The notes: generated from the letters alone by a model not told the origin. A DNA stretch of 64,000 nt from Salinicoccus halitifaciens (GCF_021026095.1 NZ_JAJNCU010000002.1:248001-312000); one strand, 5' to 3'. Shown: positions 51,770 to 60,733, counted from the first letter of the stretch. Numbers and translations: made by a program.

Positions 51770-52747
51770 ATGAAACGTGTTTTAAAGACGGCCGCCGTCA
51801 TCGCGGGTGCAGGGGTTTTATATTATACGGCACGTGCCGGGCGGGCGGCGTTATTCGAAGAAAGAAGCATCGAAAGTAAAATCGTTGAGGACTTGATACG
51901 GGTGTTCAACTTCGACCTTGAAGACGTCGATGCGGAGATGCTTGCGAAAAACTTCAAGGAGAACAGGAAAGAACATAAAATCCGGGAGAACCTGATGCGC
52001 TCGGAAGTCGAATCATACTACGACAACGGGATGAAAGTGTACAGGATCATGCCCGAGGAGAAAGTGGCTACACGCCGCGTACTCTACCTGCACGGCGGCG
52101 GCTACATCCATCAGCCGTCCGCGTTCCACTGGCTGTTCATCGATCAGATGGTCCGGGAGACCGGACTTGAATTCATCGTGCCAATCTACCCGAAGACGCC
52201 GGAATACTCCTATGAGAGTGCTTATGATGCCGTCTCAGCGCTGTACGACAACCTGCTTGAAGAATGCAGCGATGAACTTATATTGTTCGGGGACTCCGCC
52301 GGCGGCGGGCTCGCAATCGGGTTCACCCAGTGGCTTGCGGAGGAAGGAAAGACCATGCCGGCAGGGCTCGTCATCATTTCCCCGTGGCTTGATATCACTT
52401 TGGAACATCCGGAGATGGACAAGTACGCAAAAATGGATCCGATGCTCCGGCCGGATCATTTGAAGATCATCGGCCGTATATGGGCGGGGAATACGGATCC
52501 GTCGTATTATAAAATCTCCCCGATCAACGGCCGGCTTGAGGGTCTTCCGAAGATATACTTATTTGTTGGTGAACGTGAGATCTGCCTGCCCGATTCCCGG
52601 GATTTTGCGAGGAAGCTTGAAGCGGCCGGGGCGCCGTATGAATACTATGAGTACCCGATGATGAACCACGTCTTCCCTCAGTATCCGATACGGGAAGGCG
52701 CGAGGGCGAGGCGGCAGATCAAAGAGATATTGGAGTCTTTGATATAA
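51770..52747 (+). CDS. alpha/beta hydrolase, hormone-sensitive-lipase family esterase
   Basis: Carboxylesterase of 325 residues. It has a possible N-terminal membrane anchor (residues 5-20), the oxyanion motif HGGG (108-111), the nucleophile S176 in GDSAGGG and H300 in MMNHVF. The acid is probably in GEREICLPD, where Glu may replace the usual Asp. ATG at 51770 follows AAAGGACTG; a frame extension to 51734 has no site. It is the third gene of the acyltransferase/zinc-ribbon/esterase module. Substrate unknown. Confidence 0.85.
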   Translation: MKRVLKTAAVIAGAGVLYYTARAGRAALFEERSIESKIVEDLIRVFNFDLEDVDAEMLAKNFKENRKEHKIRENLMRSEVESYYDNGMKVYRIMPEEKVATRRVLYLHGGGYIHQPSAFHWLFIDQMVRETGLEFIVPIYPKTPEYSYESAYDAVSALYDNLLEECSDELILFGDSAGGGLAIGFTQWLAEEGKTMPAGLVIISPWLDITLEHPEMDKYAKMDPMLRPDHLKIIGRIWAGNTDPSYYKISPINGRLEGLPKIYLFVGEREICLPDSRDFARKLEAAGAPYEYYEYPMMNHVFPQYPIREGARARRQIKEILESLI

Positions 52748-52772
52748 AATTTCAATTAAAATATTTATATTG

Positions 52773-52803
52773 AACTGTGCTTTTCCAGGCACAGTTTTTT
52801 TAT
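52773..52803 (+). terminator. terminator of the three-gene module
   Basis: Stem ACTGTGC/GCACAGT with a nine-base loop, followed by seven T. Confidence 0.85.
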
Positions 52804-52827
52804 TTGTAATAAATCATAGGTTGATTG

Positions 52828-52856
52828 TTGACAAATATGAATTACTGAATTATATT
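52828..52856 (+). promoter_or_regulatory. sigma-A promoter of aromatic cluster 2
   Basis: TTGACA (52828-52833), exactly 17 bp, TATATT (52851-52856). The start would be near 52863, giving a leader of about 235 nt before the first gene. Confidence 0.75.
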
Positions 52857-52877
52857 AATAATCAGATAATTAATTTA

Positions 52878-52960
52878 CGAACACAGTTCGACATTATCGA
52901 ACGATGAAGGATTGATATGTTAAGATTTAAATTTTTAACATATTTTTGAAAGCACTTTCA
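52878..52960. promoter_or_regulatory. operator region of cluster 2: IclR-type palindrome and cre-like box
   Basis: CGAAC (52878), GTTCG (52886) and CGAAC (52899) form overlapping inverted repeats, including GTTCGA-catta-TCGAAC. GTTCGATAAT-type sequences are known sites of IclR regulators such as PcaU and PobR. Further on, TGAAAGCACTTTCA (52947-52960) is a near-match to the CcpA cre consensus. Both lie downstream of the promoter, where bound repressors could block transcription. Confidence 0.6.
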
Positions 52961-53099
52961 GACAGTGTTTGTAATTAGAGGAGGATGGCAGACTAAGGGG
53001 AATTAGATGTTTTTGAGGAATCGTTAAGGGGTTACTGTTGTTGATCAAACTGGGATATAACGATAAAAAAATTAATTAAATTATATGGGGGATTTTAAA

Positions 53100-54506
53100 A
53101 TGACAGTTAAAACAACGAAAAGCAATTCTTTACAAAGTCTGATTGAAAGCAAGCCGAACCTGGTGGATCATTTTTATAACGACGCGCCGTCGTTGCATTT
53201 CGCTAAATCTGCAACAGGTGCTTATATACCGCCTGCATTTACAAACTGGCGTGAGGAACAGCAATCCTGGAGTAAAGCTGTGGCGCTGCTCCATCAGTCT
53301 CATCATATGCCTGAGCTTTTCGTGGAAGGGCCTGACGCTGAAAAATTCCTGATGAAATATACGGTAAATAAATTTAATAATTTTACGGAAGGTCGTGCTA
53401 AACAACTCGTCGCAGTGACGCCAAGCGGTTATTTAATCGGCGACTGCATAGCCCATAACCTTGATGATGATAAATATGAATTGATCAGTGGAATGCCTCT
53501 TCAAAACTGGCTGCTGTATAATGCCGAAAAGGGCGAGTTCGATGTGAAATTGACTCAGGACATGCCGTCACATTTAAGGAAAAGCGGTGAAAGAACATTT
53601 TGGAGATTCCAATTGGTCGGGCCTAATGCAGGACCATTATTCGAAGCTCTGATTGATGAGCCGTTAGAGGAAAAAATTAAGTTTTTCCGGACTAAAAGAG
53701 TCAAAATCAGAGGCTGCGATGTTCTGGTCCATAGACATGATATGACCGGTCATGAAGGTGTAGAGATCTCAGGGCCGTTCGAGGATGAAAAGACAGTCAG
53801 AGATGCAATCCTTGAAGTGGGTAAAGATTTCGGCCTGAAGCCGGTAGGCACCCAGGCTTACTTCACCACATCTTTTGCAAGCGGCTTCATGGCGCATCCA
53901 ATGCCTGGCATCTATACTGATCCGGCCCTTGAAGACTACCGCAATTGGTTGAAAGAAGACGGCTGGGAAGCCCATAGCGAAATCGGAGGCAGTTATGTCA
54001 CGGATAATATAGAAGATTATTATGTGACGCCTTTTGATCTGGGTTACGGTCATGTCATTGATTTTGAACGTGATTTCGTCGGGAAAGAAGCATTGCAAAA
54101 TTTCCCTGAAGATAAGAAGCGTAAAAAAGTGTGTCTTGTCTGGAGCCGTGAAGATGTCAAAAAGATCTACGACTCACAACTGGGAACAGGAAAGCGCTAT
54201 AAGGCACTGGAGCTGCCGGTGACGAATTTCGCATGGAACCAATATGATGAAGTCAAAAGTGAAGATGGGGCGTTTGCCGGGGTATCCTGCCACGCCGGAT
54301 ATGTAGATCCTGTAGGAGATTTCCAATCCATTGCAATGGTGAAGCCTGAGTTCAGTGAGCCCGGTACAGAACTTGTACTTACATGGGGAGAGATTAATGG
54401 CGGGTCCAGGAAACCTCAAGTTGAAAGTCACGAGCAGACTACAATCAAAGTGACTGTTGCACCGGAGTTTTACAGCACTAAAAGTCCTGGTATCAATAAT
54501 GATTAA
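53100..54506 (+). CDS. GcvT-family O-demethylase, LigM/DesA-like
   Basis: Tetrahydrofolate-dependent aminomethyltransferase-fold protein of 468 residues, the length of the Sphingobium vanillate O-demethylase LigM (about 471). It probably removes the methyl group of a methoxylated aromatic and passes it to tetrahydrofolate. The N-terminal folate-binding domain includes LVAVTPSGYLIGDCI and GHEGVEISGP; a C-terminal beta domain follows (about 350-460). ATG at 53100 follows GGGGGAT. The next gene encodes an MTHFR-like reductase, as with ligM-metF. Substrate not known; other GcvT-like demethylases are possible. Confidence 0.8.
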   Translation: MTVKTTKSNSLQSLIESKPNLVDHFYNDAPSLHFAKSATGAYIPPAFTNWREEQQSWSKAVALLHQSHHMPELFVEGPDAEKFLMKYTVNKFNNFTEGRAKQLVAVTPSGYLIGDCIAHNLDDDKYELISGMPLQNWLLYNAEKGEFDVKLTQDMPSHLRKSGERTFWRFQLVGPNAGPLFEALIDEPLEEKIKFFRTKRVKIRGCDVLVHRHDMTGHEGVEISGPFEDEKTVRDAILEVGKDFGLKPVGTQAYFTTSFASGFMAHPMPGIYTDPALEDYRNWLKEDGWEAHSEIGGSYVTDNIEDYYVTPFDLGYGHVIDFERDFVGKEALQNFPEDKKRKKVCLVWSREDVKKIYDSQLGTGKRYKALELPVTNFAWNQYDEVKSEDGAFAGVSCHAGYVDPVGDFQSIAMVKPEFSEPGTELVLTWGEINGGSRKPQVESHEQTTIKVTVAPEFYSTKSPGINND

Positions 54507-54551
54507 TTCTGTTGCATATTCAAGCAGCTTGAGAGAAGAGGGGTCAGTTCT

Positions 54552-55439
54552 ATGAAGAAAGTCGCTTCAAATGATCAGGAGAGAAGAATTTTAGCCGACT
54601 TACTGGATAATATCGGATATGAAGTCATGCCTTTCAAAAATGCTGTAGAAAAAGTGACTGCCGATGTACCGACAAGCATACCTTTGACTGTCACAGCAAC
54701 CGGTGATAAGGGGCTTGAATCGACACTTGAAGTATCCATTTCCCTGCGTGAAAAAGGCTATAAAGTTGCACCGCATATACCTGCACGTCTCGTTACCGGT
54801 CCGGATGAGCTGGATCAGATCATCGAAAGACTGAGGGTTGCAGATATTGATCAGATATTCATCATTGCAGGAGATGCCAAAGAGCCTGCCGGGAAATTCA
54901 AAGATTCATTGGATATGCTGAAAGTGCTGAACGCAAAAAATCATCATTTCAAGAATATAGGGATAGGCGGATATCCGGAAGGACATGCACTTTTTGAGGA
55001 TACTCAGATAGAAGATGCATTGAAGGCAAAGTCGCCCTATGCAGACAGGATTTTAACACAAATTTGTTTTTCGGCCGACACCTTCATTAAATGGAATAAA
55101 AATATTCAAAGTGATGGAGTAGAGCTGCCCGTCTACGCAGGAATGCCTGGTCCAATCAGCCGCCAAAAGCTGATTCGGATTTCGGCGGGCCTCGGTCTCG
55201 GCCAGTCAGCGAACTTTCTGAAGAAGCAGCAGAACATGTTTTGGAAATTCTTCACGCCCTCGGGATATAATGCCACGAATATCGTGAGAGGGCTGGTCAG
55301 GCAAATGACAAATACAACGACCACTTTTAAAGGATTCCATATTTTCACATTCAATGATTTCGAAAGCACTGAAAAATGGCGTAAGGAACTCTTGAAGCAA
55401 ACTGGTCAACAGAGTTGGCGTTTACAGGAAAATTCCTAA
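54552..55439 (+). CDS. methylenetetrahydrofolate reductase-like protein
   Basis: Flavoprotein of the MTHFR family with 295 residues, forming a single TIM barrel. IPLTVTATGDKGLE, IIAGDAKEPAGKF, IGIGGYPEGHALFED and FSADTFIKW are in the usual order. Beside an O-demethylase it would run in the oxidative direction, turning 5-methyl-THF back to methylene-THF. The protein is divergent from housekeeping MetF, which fits a dedicated catabolic copy. It lies 45 bp after the demethylase gene, in the same operon. Confidence 0.83.
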   Translation: MKKVASNDQERRILADLLDNIGYEVMPFKNAVEKVTADVPTSIPLTVTATGDKGLESTLEVSISLREKGYKVAPHIPARLVTGPDELDQIIERLRVADIDQIFIIAGDAKEPAGKFKDSLDMLKVLNAKNHHFKNIGIGGYPEGHALFEDTQIEDALKAKSPYADRILTQICFSADTFIKWNKNIQSDGVELPVYAGMPGPISRQKLIRISAGLGLGQSANFLKKQQNMFWKFFTPSGYNATNIVRGLVRQMTNTTTTFKGFHIFTFNDFESTEKWRKELLKQTGQQSWRLQENS

Positions 55440-55460
55440 AAGATGATTATGGGGGAAGAT

Positions 55461-56942
55461 ATGATGGCTGTTAATAATGAAGTGCATACTCTGGAAAAGA
55501 TATGGAATTTGAGGACCAATCCTCATTTGAAACCGATGAAAGTAGATGTGAATATCAACGAAGAAGGGAAGTCTCCCGGTTATTATTTCCTGGGACCCCA
55601 TGCATTGACGAAAGATGATTTAATCGGTCAAACTTCCGTGATGATCATGGATGATGAAGGGAATCCAGTCTGGTTTCACCCGGCCGATGAGTTCACACAG
55701 ATCATGAATTTCAGAACCCAGACATATAAAGGGGAGCCGGTCCTCACCTTGTGGCAAGGGACCCTGGCCGAATCGGAAATCAGGCCGAAGCCTTTGCCTT
55801 ATGGCGATCCCTTGCCTGGTGCAGTCTTTCAAATTTATAACCAGAACTATCAACTGATTAAAAATGTGAATGCCCAGAAAGGTTATGTGTCGGATTTCCA
55901 TGAATTTCTGATCACTGAGAGAGGTACTGCAATCATTCTCGGATTAAAACAAATCCCGGCTGATCTCTCAAAATACGGTGGGCCGGAAAATGGTTATATT
56001 GATGACTATTCAGTACAGGAAATTGATATCGAAACGGGAGAATTGCTGTTCTTCTGGGACGCGCTGTCCCATATCAATCCGGCTGATTCTGTCGAGCCGG
56101 TTCCTGATAAAGATGATTATCTTCCAATTTGGGACCCATATCATTTGAATTCAATCGAAGAAGGACCGGATGGGACATTGCTGCTCAGCATGAAAACCAT
56201 GAATGCGCTTTATAAAATCGACAAGGAGACGGGGCAAGTGATTTGGCAGATTGGTGGAAAAAACAGTGATTTCGAAGTGAGTTCCGACGCCGTTTTCTCC
56301 AATCAGCATGATGCACGTTTCATCTCTTCCGATACCATCAGTTTATTTGATAACAACAAAGGAGATCCTGAAAATGACCCGGATGGTATATCACGCGGCT
56401 TGATAATAAAGGTGGACGAAAAGAATAAGAAAGTGGAGGTCGACAGGACTTTTTACCACGATTCCCCTTTATATGTCGGACCGGAAGGCGGAATGAGCCA
56501 TCAAAGTGACGGCAACTTCACGGTAGGATGGGGTTCCGGATTCCATATTTCAGAATTCGGCGGTCAGGGCAACAGCGTTTCGGACACAGATTCGAATATA
56601 CTATTTGATGCAACGTTCCCCGGAGGTAACTTAACTTATAGAGCGTATAAGGATGAGTGGACCGGACTTCCGCTTGAATCGCCGAAAATCGCTGTGGAAT
56701 TGGATGAGGAGAACGGCGCAGCCGTATATGTCTCCTGGAATGGCACCACTGAAACAGCCAAATGGCAGGTGGTTGGAGGAAAAGAGGCGTATTTGATGGA
56801 GGAAATCATCACTGTTGAAAAAGAAGGCTTCGAAACAGTGATCAATGTCCAAGATTCAGGACCGTATTTTCTTGTTAATGCTTTGGATGAGAATGGCAAT
56901 ATTTTAGGAAGCTCCTTAACCAAGCATGCTGAGTTCTTTTAA
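55461..56942 (+). CDS. arylsulfotransferase-family beta-propeller protein
   Basis: Member of the PAPS-independent aryl sulfotransferase (ASST, Arylsulfotran_2) family, which moves sulfate between phenolic compounds. The protein has 493 residues. Propeller blades show SDFHEFLITERGTAIIL, then YHLNSIEEGPDGTLLLSMKT with IDKETGQVIWQIGG, then FSNQHDARFI and GGMSHQSDGNFTVGWG. A C-terminal domain resembles a fibronectin type III module. No signal peptide is seen, whereas the E. coli enzyme is periplasmic. Start 55461 is chosen for the GGGGGAAG site. Its role in an aromatic operon is unknown. Confidence 0.78.
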   Translation: MMAVNNEVHTLEKIWNLRTNPHLKPMKVDVNINEEGKSPGYYFLGPHALTKDDLIGQTSVMIMDDEGNPVWFHPADEFTQIMNFRTQTYKGEPVLTLWQGTLAESEIRPKPLPYGDPLPGAVFQIYNQNYQLIKNVNAQKGYVSDFHEFLITERGTAIILGLKQIPADLSKYGGPENGYIDDYSVQEIDIETGELLFFWDALSHINPADSVEPVPDKDDYLPIWDPYHLNSIEEGPDGTLLLSMKTMNALYKIDKETGQVIWQIGGKNSDFEVSSDAVFSNQHDARFISSDTISLFDNNKGDPENDPDGISRGLIIKVDEKNKKVEVDRTFYHDSPLYVGPEGGMSHQSDGNFTVGWGSGFHISEFGGQGNSVSDTDSNILFDATFPGGNLTYRAYKDEWTGLPLESPKIAVELDEENGAAVYVSWNGTTETAKWQVVGGKEAYLMEEIITVEKEGFETVINVQDSGPYFLVNALDENGNILGSSLTKHAEFF

Positions 56943-56979
56943 GTCACAATTCTTTTTTTAAATAACTAGGGGGATGGCA

Positions 56980-57945
56980 ATGGAAAATGAACTGAAAAAA
57001 TTTGATATTGCAGAACTGACACACATGGAACTTTATACACCTGATCTGGAGGGGACGGTCTGGTTTTTTAAAGACCTCCTCGGCTTGATCGAAACTTCCC
57101 GCGAAGGCAAGTCTGTTTATTTAAGGGGATATGAGGACACATATACATGTTCCCTCAAAGTAACGGAGAGAGACAAGCCGGGACTCGGACATTTAAGCTT
57201 CAGGGCAAGTTCCCCGGAAGCGTTGGAGCGGAGAGTCAAGGCACTGGAAAACTCAGATTATGGCAAAGGCTGGATTGATGGAGACGCAGGACATGGACCT
57301 GCGTATCAGTTTGTGACACCTGATAATCACTTGATGGAGATTTTGTGGGAAATAGATGAATTTGAAGCACCGGATAAAAATAAGACCATACTGAAAAACA
57401 GACCGCAGAAAAGACCTTTGCATGGTTATCCGGTAAAGAGGCTGGATCATGCGATGCTGATGTCTCATGATGTGGCCGGCAATAAAGAATTATTTATGGA
57501 TCTGCTCGGATTTAAATTGAGTGAGCATATTGTGAAGGATGACGGTTCTGATCTGGGAATCTGGCTGAGGGTCACGAATACGGTCAATGAGCTTGTGTTC
57601 ACTGAAGATGAAGCACCCAATTCAGAAGGGCTGGGGAGACTCAATCATTTTGCTTTCCTCTACGGCAGCACTCAAAACTTGTTTGAAGTTGCAGAAGTGC
57701 TGAAAGAACACGATCTTGAAATCGAAGCGGGACCATTTAAACACGGCATCAGCCAGACGACCAGTTTATATGTCTATGAGCCTGGAGGCAACAGAGTGGA
57801 ACTGTACGGGGATCCGGGGTACCTGATCTTTAATCCTGACTGGAAGCCTGTGAAATGGACTCAAGAGGAAGTTCAGGATGCCATCATGTTTTACGGATCA
57901 CCTTTACCTGAGTCGTTCTTCATTAACGGTACCCCTAATGTGTAA
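56980..57945 (+). CDS. extradiol ring-cleavage dioxygenase (catechol 2,3-dioxygenase type)
   Basis: Fe(II) extradiol dioxygenase with 321 residues in two VOC domains. Iron ligands are H157 (KRLDHAML), H223 (GRLNHFAF) and E274 (NRVELY). H255 (FKHGISQ) and Y264 (SLYVYEPGG) complete the family signature. ATG at 56980 is preferred over 56974, because AGGGGG abuts the earlier ATG. It is a paralogue of the enzyme at 9703. In this cluster the downstream enzymes belong to the 4-oxalocrotonate branch, which bears on its substrate. Confidence 0.92.
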   Translation: MENELKKFDIAELTHMELYTPDLEGTVWFFKDLLGLIETSREGKSVYLRGYEDTYTCSLKVTERDKPGLGHLSFRASSPEALERRVKALENSDYGKGWIDGDAGHGPAYQFVTPDNHLMEILWEIDEFEAPDKNKTILKNRPQKRPLHGYPVKRLDHAMLMSHDVAGNKELFMDLLGFKLSEHIVKDDGSDLGIWLRVTNTVNELVFTEDEAPNSEGLGRLNHFAFLYGSTQNLFEVAEVLKEHDLEIEAGPFKHGISQTTSLYVYEPGGNRVELYGDPGYLIFNPDWKPVKWTQEEVQDAIMFYGSPLPESFFINGTPNV

Positions 57946-58115
57946 CTGAAAAGACTGATAGACTATAAAATCTCTTTTCACGGTTTGATAAACTTAATAT
58001 GGTAAATTTTATATAATGAATATCCATTGCCTGCTTTCGAGGGTATCATTGGAACCAGGCTATACTTGAATATATTTATAAAATTTAAAAATAATAAAGG
58101 AAGAGTTGGGATTTT

Positions 58116-58871
58116 ATGTCTATCAAATCAGTACAAAGAGCGATGAACATTCTGGAATTGATTCAGAAGGAAGGGCCGGGCTTAAGTCTAGGGGAAATCA
58201 GCAAATCTCTTGATTTACCGAAAAGCACAGCTCATGGAATCATTAAGACGCTGCAAAGTCAGGATTTCATAAAACAGCATGCCAGAACTTCAGAGTATCA
58301 CCTTGGAATTAAACTTTTTGAACTGGGCAATACACTGGCGGACTCGATGGATATCGTAAATCTTGGTCATCAGTATCTGGAGTATTTGGTTGAAGAGTAT
58401 AATGAAACAGCCCATCTGGCCATCCTGAGCGATAAAGAAGTGGTATACGTGGATAAAAAAGAAGGGGAAGGTGCTCTTAGAATGTATTCGCAGCTTGGTA
58501 AAAGGGCACCTCTTTACTGCACGGGGGTTGGAAAAGCGATGCTTGCCCATCTTCCCGAAAAAGATATTGATAAAATTCTCTCAGAAATGGAAATGACTGC
58601 ATTTACTCCCAATACCATAACTGATTCCGAGCAGCTGAAAGAACATCTTGAAGAAACCAAAACCCAGGGTTACTTATATGATGATGAAGAAATTGAAATT
58701 GGATTGAAAAGTGTGGCGGCACCGGTTTTCAACCATAAGAGCGAAGTCTTTGCCGCCATCAGTTGTGCGGGGCCTTCAAGCAGGTTTGGAGATGAACGCA
58801 TCAAAGAAATAGGACTGACTTTGAAATCTTACGCTGAACAAATTTCCAAAAGTTTTGGGTACACCAAATAA
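58116..58871 (+). CDS. IclR-family transcription regulator
   Basis: Regulator of 251 residues. The N-terminal winged helix (SVQRAMNILELIQ, LGEISKSLDLPKSTAHGIIKTL) is followed by an IclR effector domain (YCTGVGKAMLAHL, VAAPVFNHKSEVFAAIS). It splits the upper genes (53100-57945) from the lower genes (58893 onward) on the same strand, with a 170-bp gap before it. It is the obvious candidate to bind the GTTCGA palindrome near 52886. Repressor or activator role cannot be decided from sequence. Confidence 0.92.
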   Translation: MSIKSVQRAMNILELIQKEGPGLSLGEISKSLDLPKSTAHGIIKTLQSQDFIKQHARTSEYHLGIKLFELGNTLADSMDIVNLGHQYLEYLVEEYNETAHLAILSDKEVVYVDKKEGEGALRMYSQLGKRAPLYCTGVGKAMLAHLPEKDIDKILSEMEMTAFTPNTITDSEQLKEHLEETKTQGYLYDDEEIEIGLKSVAAPVFNHKSEVFAAISCAGPSSRFGDERIKEIGLTLKSYAEQISKSFGYTK

Positions 58872-58892
58872 ACATTACAGGAAGTGATATAG

Positions 58893-59078
58893 ATGCCGAT
58901 TATTCATATGAATTTAGTGGAAGGCAGGGACGATGAGACTATAAGAAATTGTGTGCAAGAGGTCTCAAAAACAGTCTCTGAAACTCTTGATGCGCCACTG
59001 GAAAGTGTCAGGGTGATTGTAAATGAAGTGCCTAAAAATCGTTTTTCAGTCGGAGGAAAAATGAAGGATGAGAAATAA
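58893..59078 (+). CDS. 4-oxalocrotonate tautomerase
   Basis: Isomerises 2-hydroxymuconate to 2-oxo-3-hexenedioate (4-oxalocrotonate). The protein has 61 residues and begins MPIIHMNLVEGR, so the mature N-terminal proline is the catalytic base and R11 (mature numbering) is conserved. SVRVIVNEV follows as usual. AGGAAGTGA precedes the ATG. Its presence shows that this cluster handles a dicarboxylate ring-fission product. Confidence 0.92.
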   Translation: MPIIHMNLVEGRDDETIRNCVQEVSKTVSETLDAPLESVRVIVNEVPKNRFSVGGKMKDEK

Positions 59079-59090
59079 GGGGTTGGCATT

Positions 59091-59876
59091 ATGCTGGACG
59101 AACGGCAAAAACATTTAGCTGCTCTTTTAAGGCAGTCAAAATATGACCGGAAAAGTATTTCTTCTTTAACTGCTGGCAGTATCGATTTGAGTATCGATTC
59201 AGCGTATCATATACAATTGGAAAATATAAAATATGAGATGAAGCAGGGCCGGGAGATCACTGGGAAGAAAATCGGATTGACTTCAAAAAAAGTGCAGGAG
59301 ATGCTCGGGGTTGATGAACCTGACTATGGCCATCTTTTAGATGATATGGAGATTGATGATGGTGGGAGTATCTCATTCCGGCAGTTGCTGCAACCAAAAG
59401 TGGAGGGTGAATTGGCTTTCCGTTTAAAAGAAGATTTAAAGGGTCCGGGTGTTACCAGTATGGATGTTTTAAAAGCTACAGATCGCATTTTTCCATCCAT
59501 TGAAGTTGTGGACAGCCGTATAAAGGACTGGAAAATCAGCTTGATTGATACAGTTGCCGATAATGCATCAGCAGGATATTTTGTGCTGGGGAAAACAGGC
59601 AGAAAGGTTACCGATGTGGATGTGAAAAAAGTGGAAATGGCACTTTATCGTAATGGGCAATTGCTCAATACGGGAGTGGGGACAGCCGCTCTTGGGAATC
59701 CTGCATATTGCGTGGCCTGGCTCGCCAATAAATTATCCAATTATAATATTCCGCTTAAAGCGGGAGAAGTCATCTTATCCGGCGCATTATCAGGCATGGT
59801 TGAAGTGAAGCCGGGAGACAAAGTAAGGGCTGAATTTTCTGAGCTTGGCGAAGTGGAAGTCAGTTTTACATATTAA
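59091..59876 (+). CDS. 2-hydroxypenta-2,4-dienoate hydratase
   Basis: Hydratase of 261 residues, XylJ/DmpE type, which forms a complex with the decarboxylase encoded next in other bacteria. Landmarks are GKKIGLTSKKVQEMLGVDEP, VEGELAF and DSRIKDWKISLIDTVADN. It is a paralogue of the hydratase at 12079. Lies 12 bp after the tautomerase gene and 65 bp before the decarboxylase start. Confidence 0.87.
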   Translation: MLDERQKHLAALLRQSKYDRKSISSLTAGSIDLSIDSAYHIQLENIKYEMKQGREITGKKIGLTSKKVQEMLGVDEPDYGHLLDDMEIDDGGSISFRQLLQPKVEGELAFRLKEDLKGPGVTSMDVLKATDRIFPSIEVVDSRIKDWKISLIDTVADNASAGYFVLGKTGRKVTDVDVKKVEMALYRNGQLLNTGVGTAALGNPAYCVAWLANKLSNYNIPLKAGEVILSGALSGMVEVKPGDKVRAEFSELGEVEVSFTY

Positions 59877-59941
59877 TTTTTATGGGAAAAACACTTTCTG
59901 AACCAGGCTGTGAAACATACTATCGAAAGGACGTCAGTGAA

Positions 59942-60733
59942 ATGGATGAATCTATAATCAAAGAGCTTTCCCAGTATGTATTGACTGCAGAGGAAGAAAA
60001 AGAAGAGATTATAAAAATAACTGAAGCATTGCGGCCGGAACTTAATATTGACGAGGCATATATGGTTCAAGAGGAACTAATACGAAAAAAAATGGAAAAA
60101 GGACAGAAAGTCATTGGACCAAAGATGGGAATTACAAGCGAAGCAAAGATGAAACAAATGAATGTGGACAATCCGATATATGGATATGTATTTGATTACA
60201 TGGTGACGGAAGATGGGGGAGCAGTTTCAGCTGGGAATTTTATTCATCCCAAAGTCGAACCGGAAATTGCCTTTATCCTGTCGGAAGACTTGCAGGGACC
60301 CGGAATCACGGTCGATGATGTCTTGGAGGCTACTGAATTCATACTGCCTGCTTTGGAAATTATAGACAGCCGTTATGAAAACTTCAATTTTACGTTGCCG
60401 GATGTCATTGCCGACAATACTTCAGCAGCGGGCGCAGTTTACGGTACCGATTTAACAAAGCCCGAAGATGTAGATCTGGACACAGTTGAGGTCACTTTAG
60501 TCATCAACGGGGAAGTTCAGGATGCGGGGACAGGAGCAGCAATACTCGGACATCCTGCAAATTCTATAGCAAGGCTTGCGAATATGCTGGGCGAGAAGGG
60601 GAGGAAAGTATCCGCGGGAGAACGAATTCTTGCAGGAGCTGTAACCCAGGCAATCCCAATTAAGCCCGGGGACCACGTCGTTGCAAAATATGGAGGCGAG
60701 ATGGGCGAAGTCTCTTTTAAGGTCACGGACTGA
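59942..60733 (+). CDS. 2-oxo-3-hexenedioate (4-oxalocrotonate) decarboxylase
   Basis: Metal-dependent decarboxylase of the XylI/DmpH type, making 2-hydroxypenta-2,4-dienoate for the hydratase. The protein has 263 residues. GPKMGITSEAKMKQMNVD, EPEIAFIL and DSRYENFNFTLPDVIADN separate it from the hydratases (which have KIGLTSK and DWKI). ATG at 59942 follows AAAGGACG; an in-frame extension to 59882 lacks a site. Confidence 0.88.
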   Translation: MDESIIKELSQYVLTAEEEKEEIIKITEALRPELNIDEAYMVQEELIRKKMEKGQKVIGPKMGITSEAKMKQMNVDNPIYGYVFDYMVTEDGGAVSAGNFIHPKVEPEIAFILSEDLQGPGITVDDVLEATEFILPALEIIDSRYENFNFTLPDVIADNTSAAGAVYGTDLTKPEDVDLDTVEVTLVINGEVQDAGTGAAILGHPANSIARLANMLGEKGRKVSAGERILAGAVTQAIPIKPGDHVVAKYGGEMGEVSFKVTD

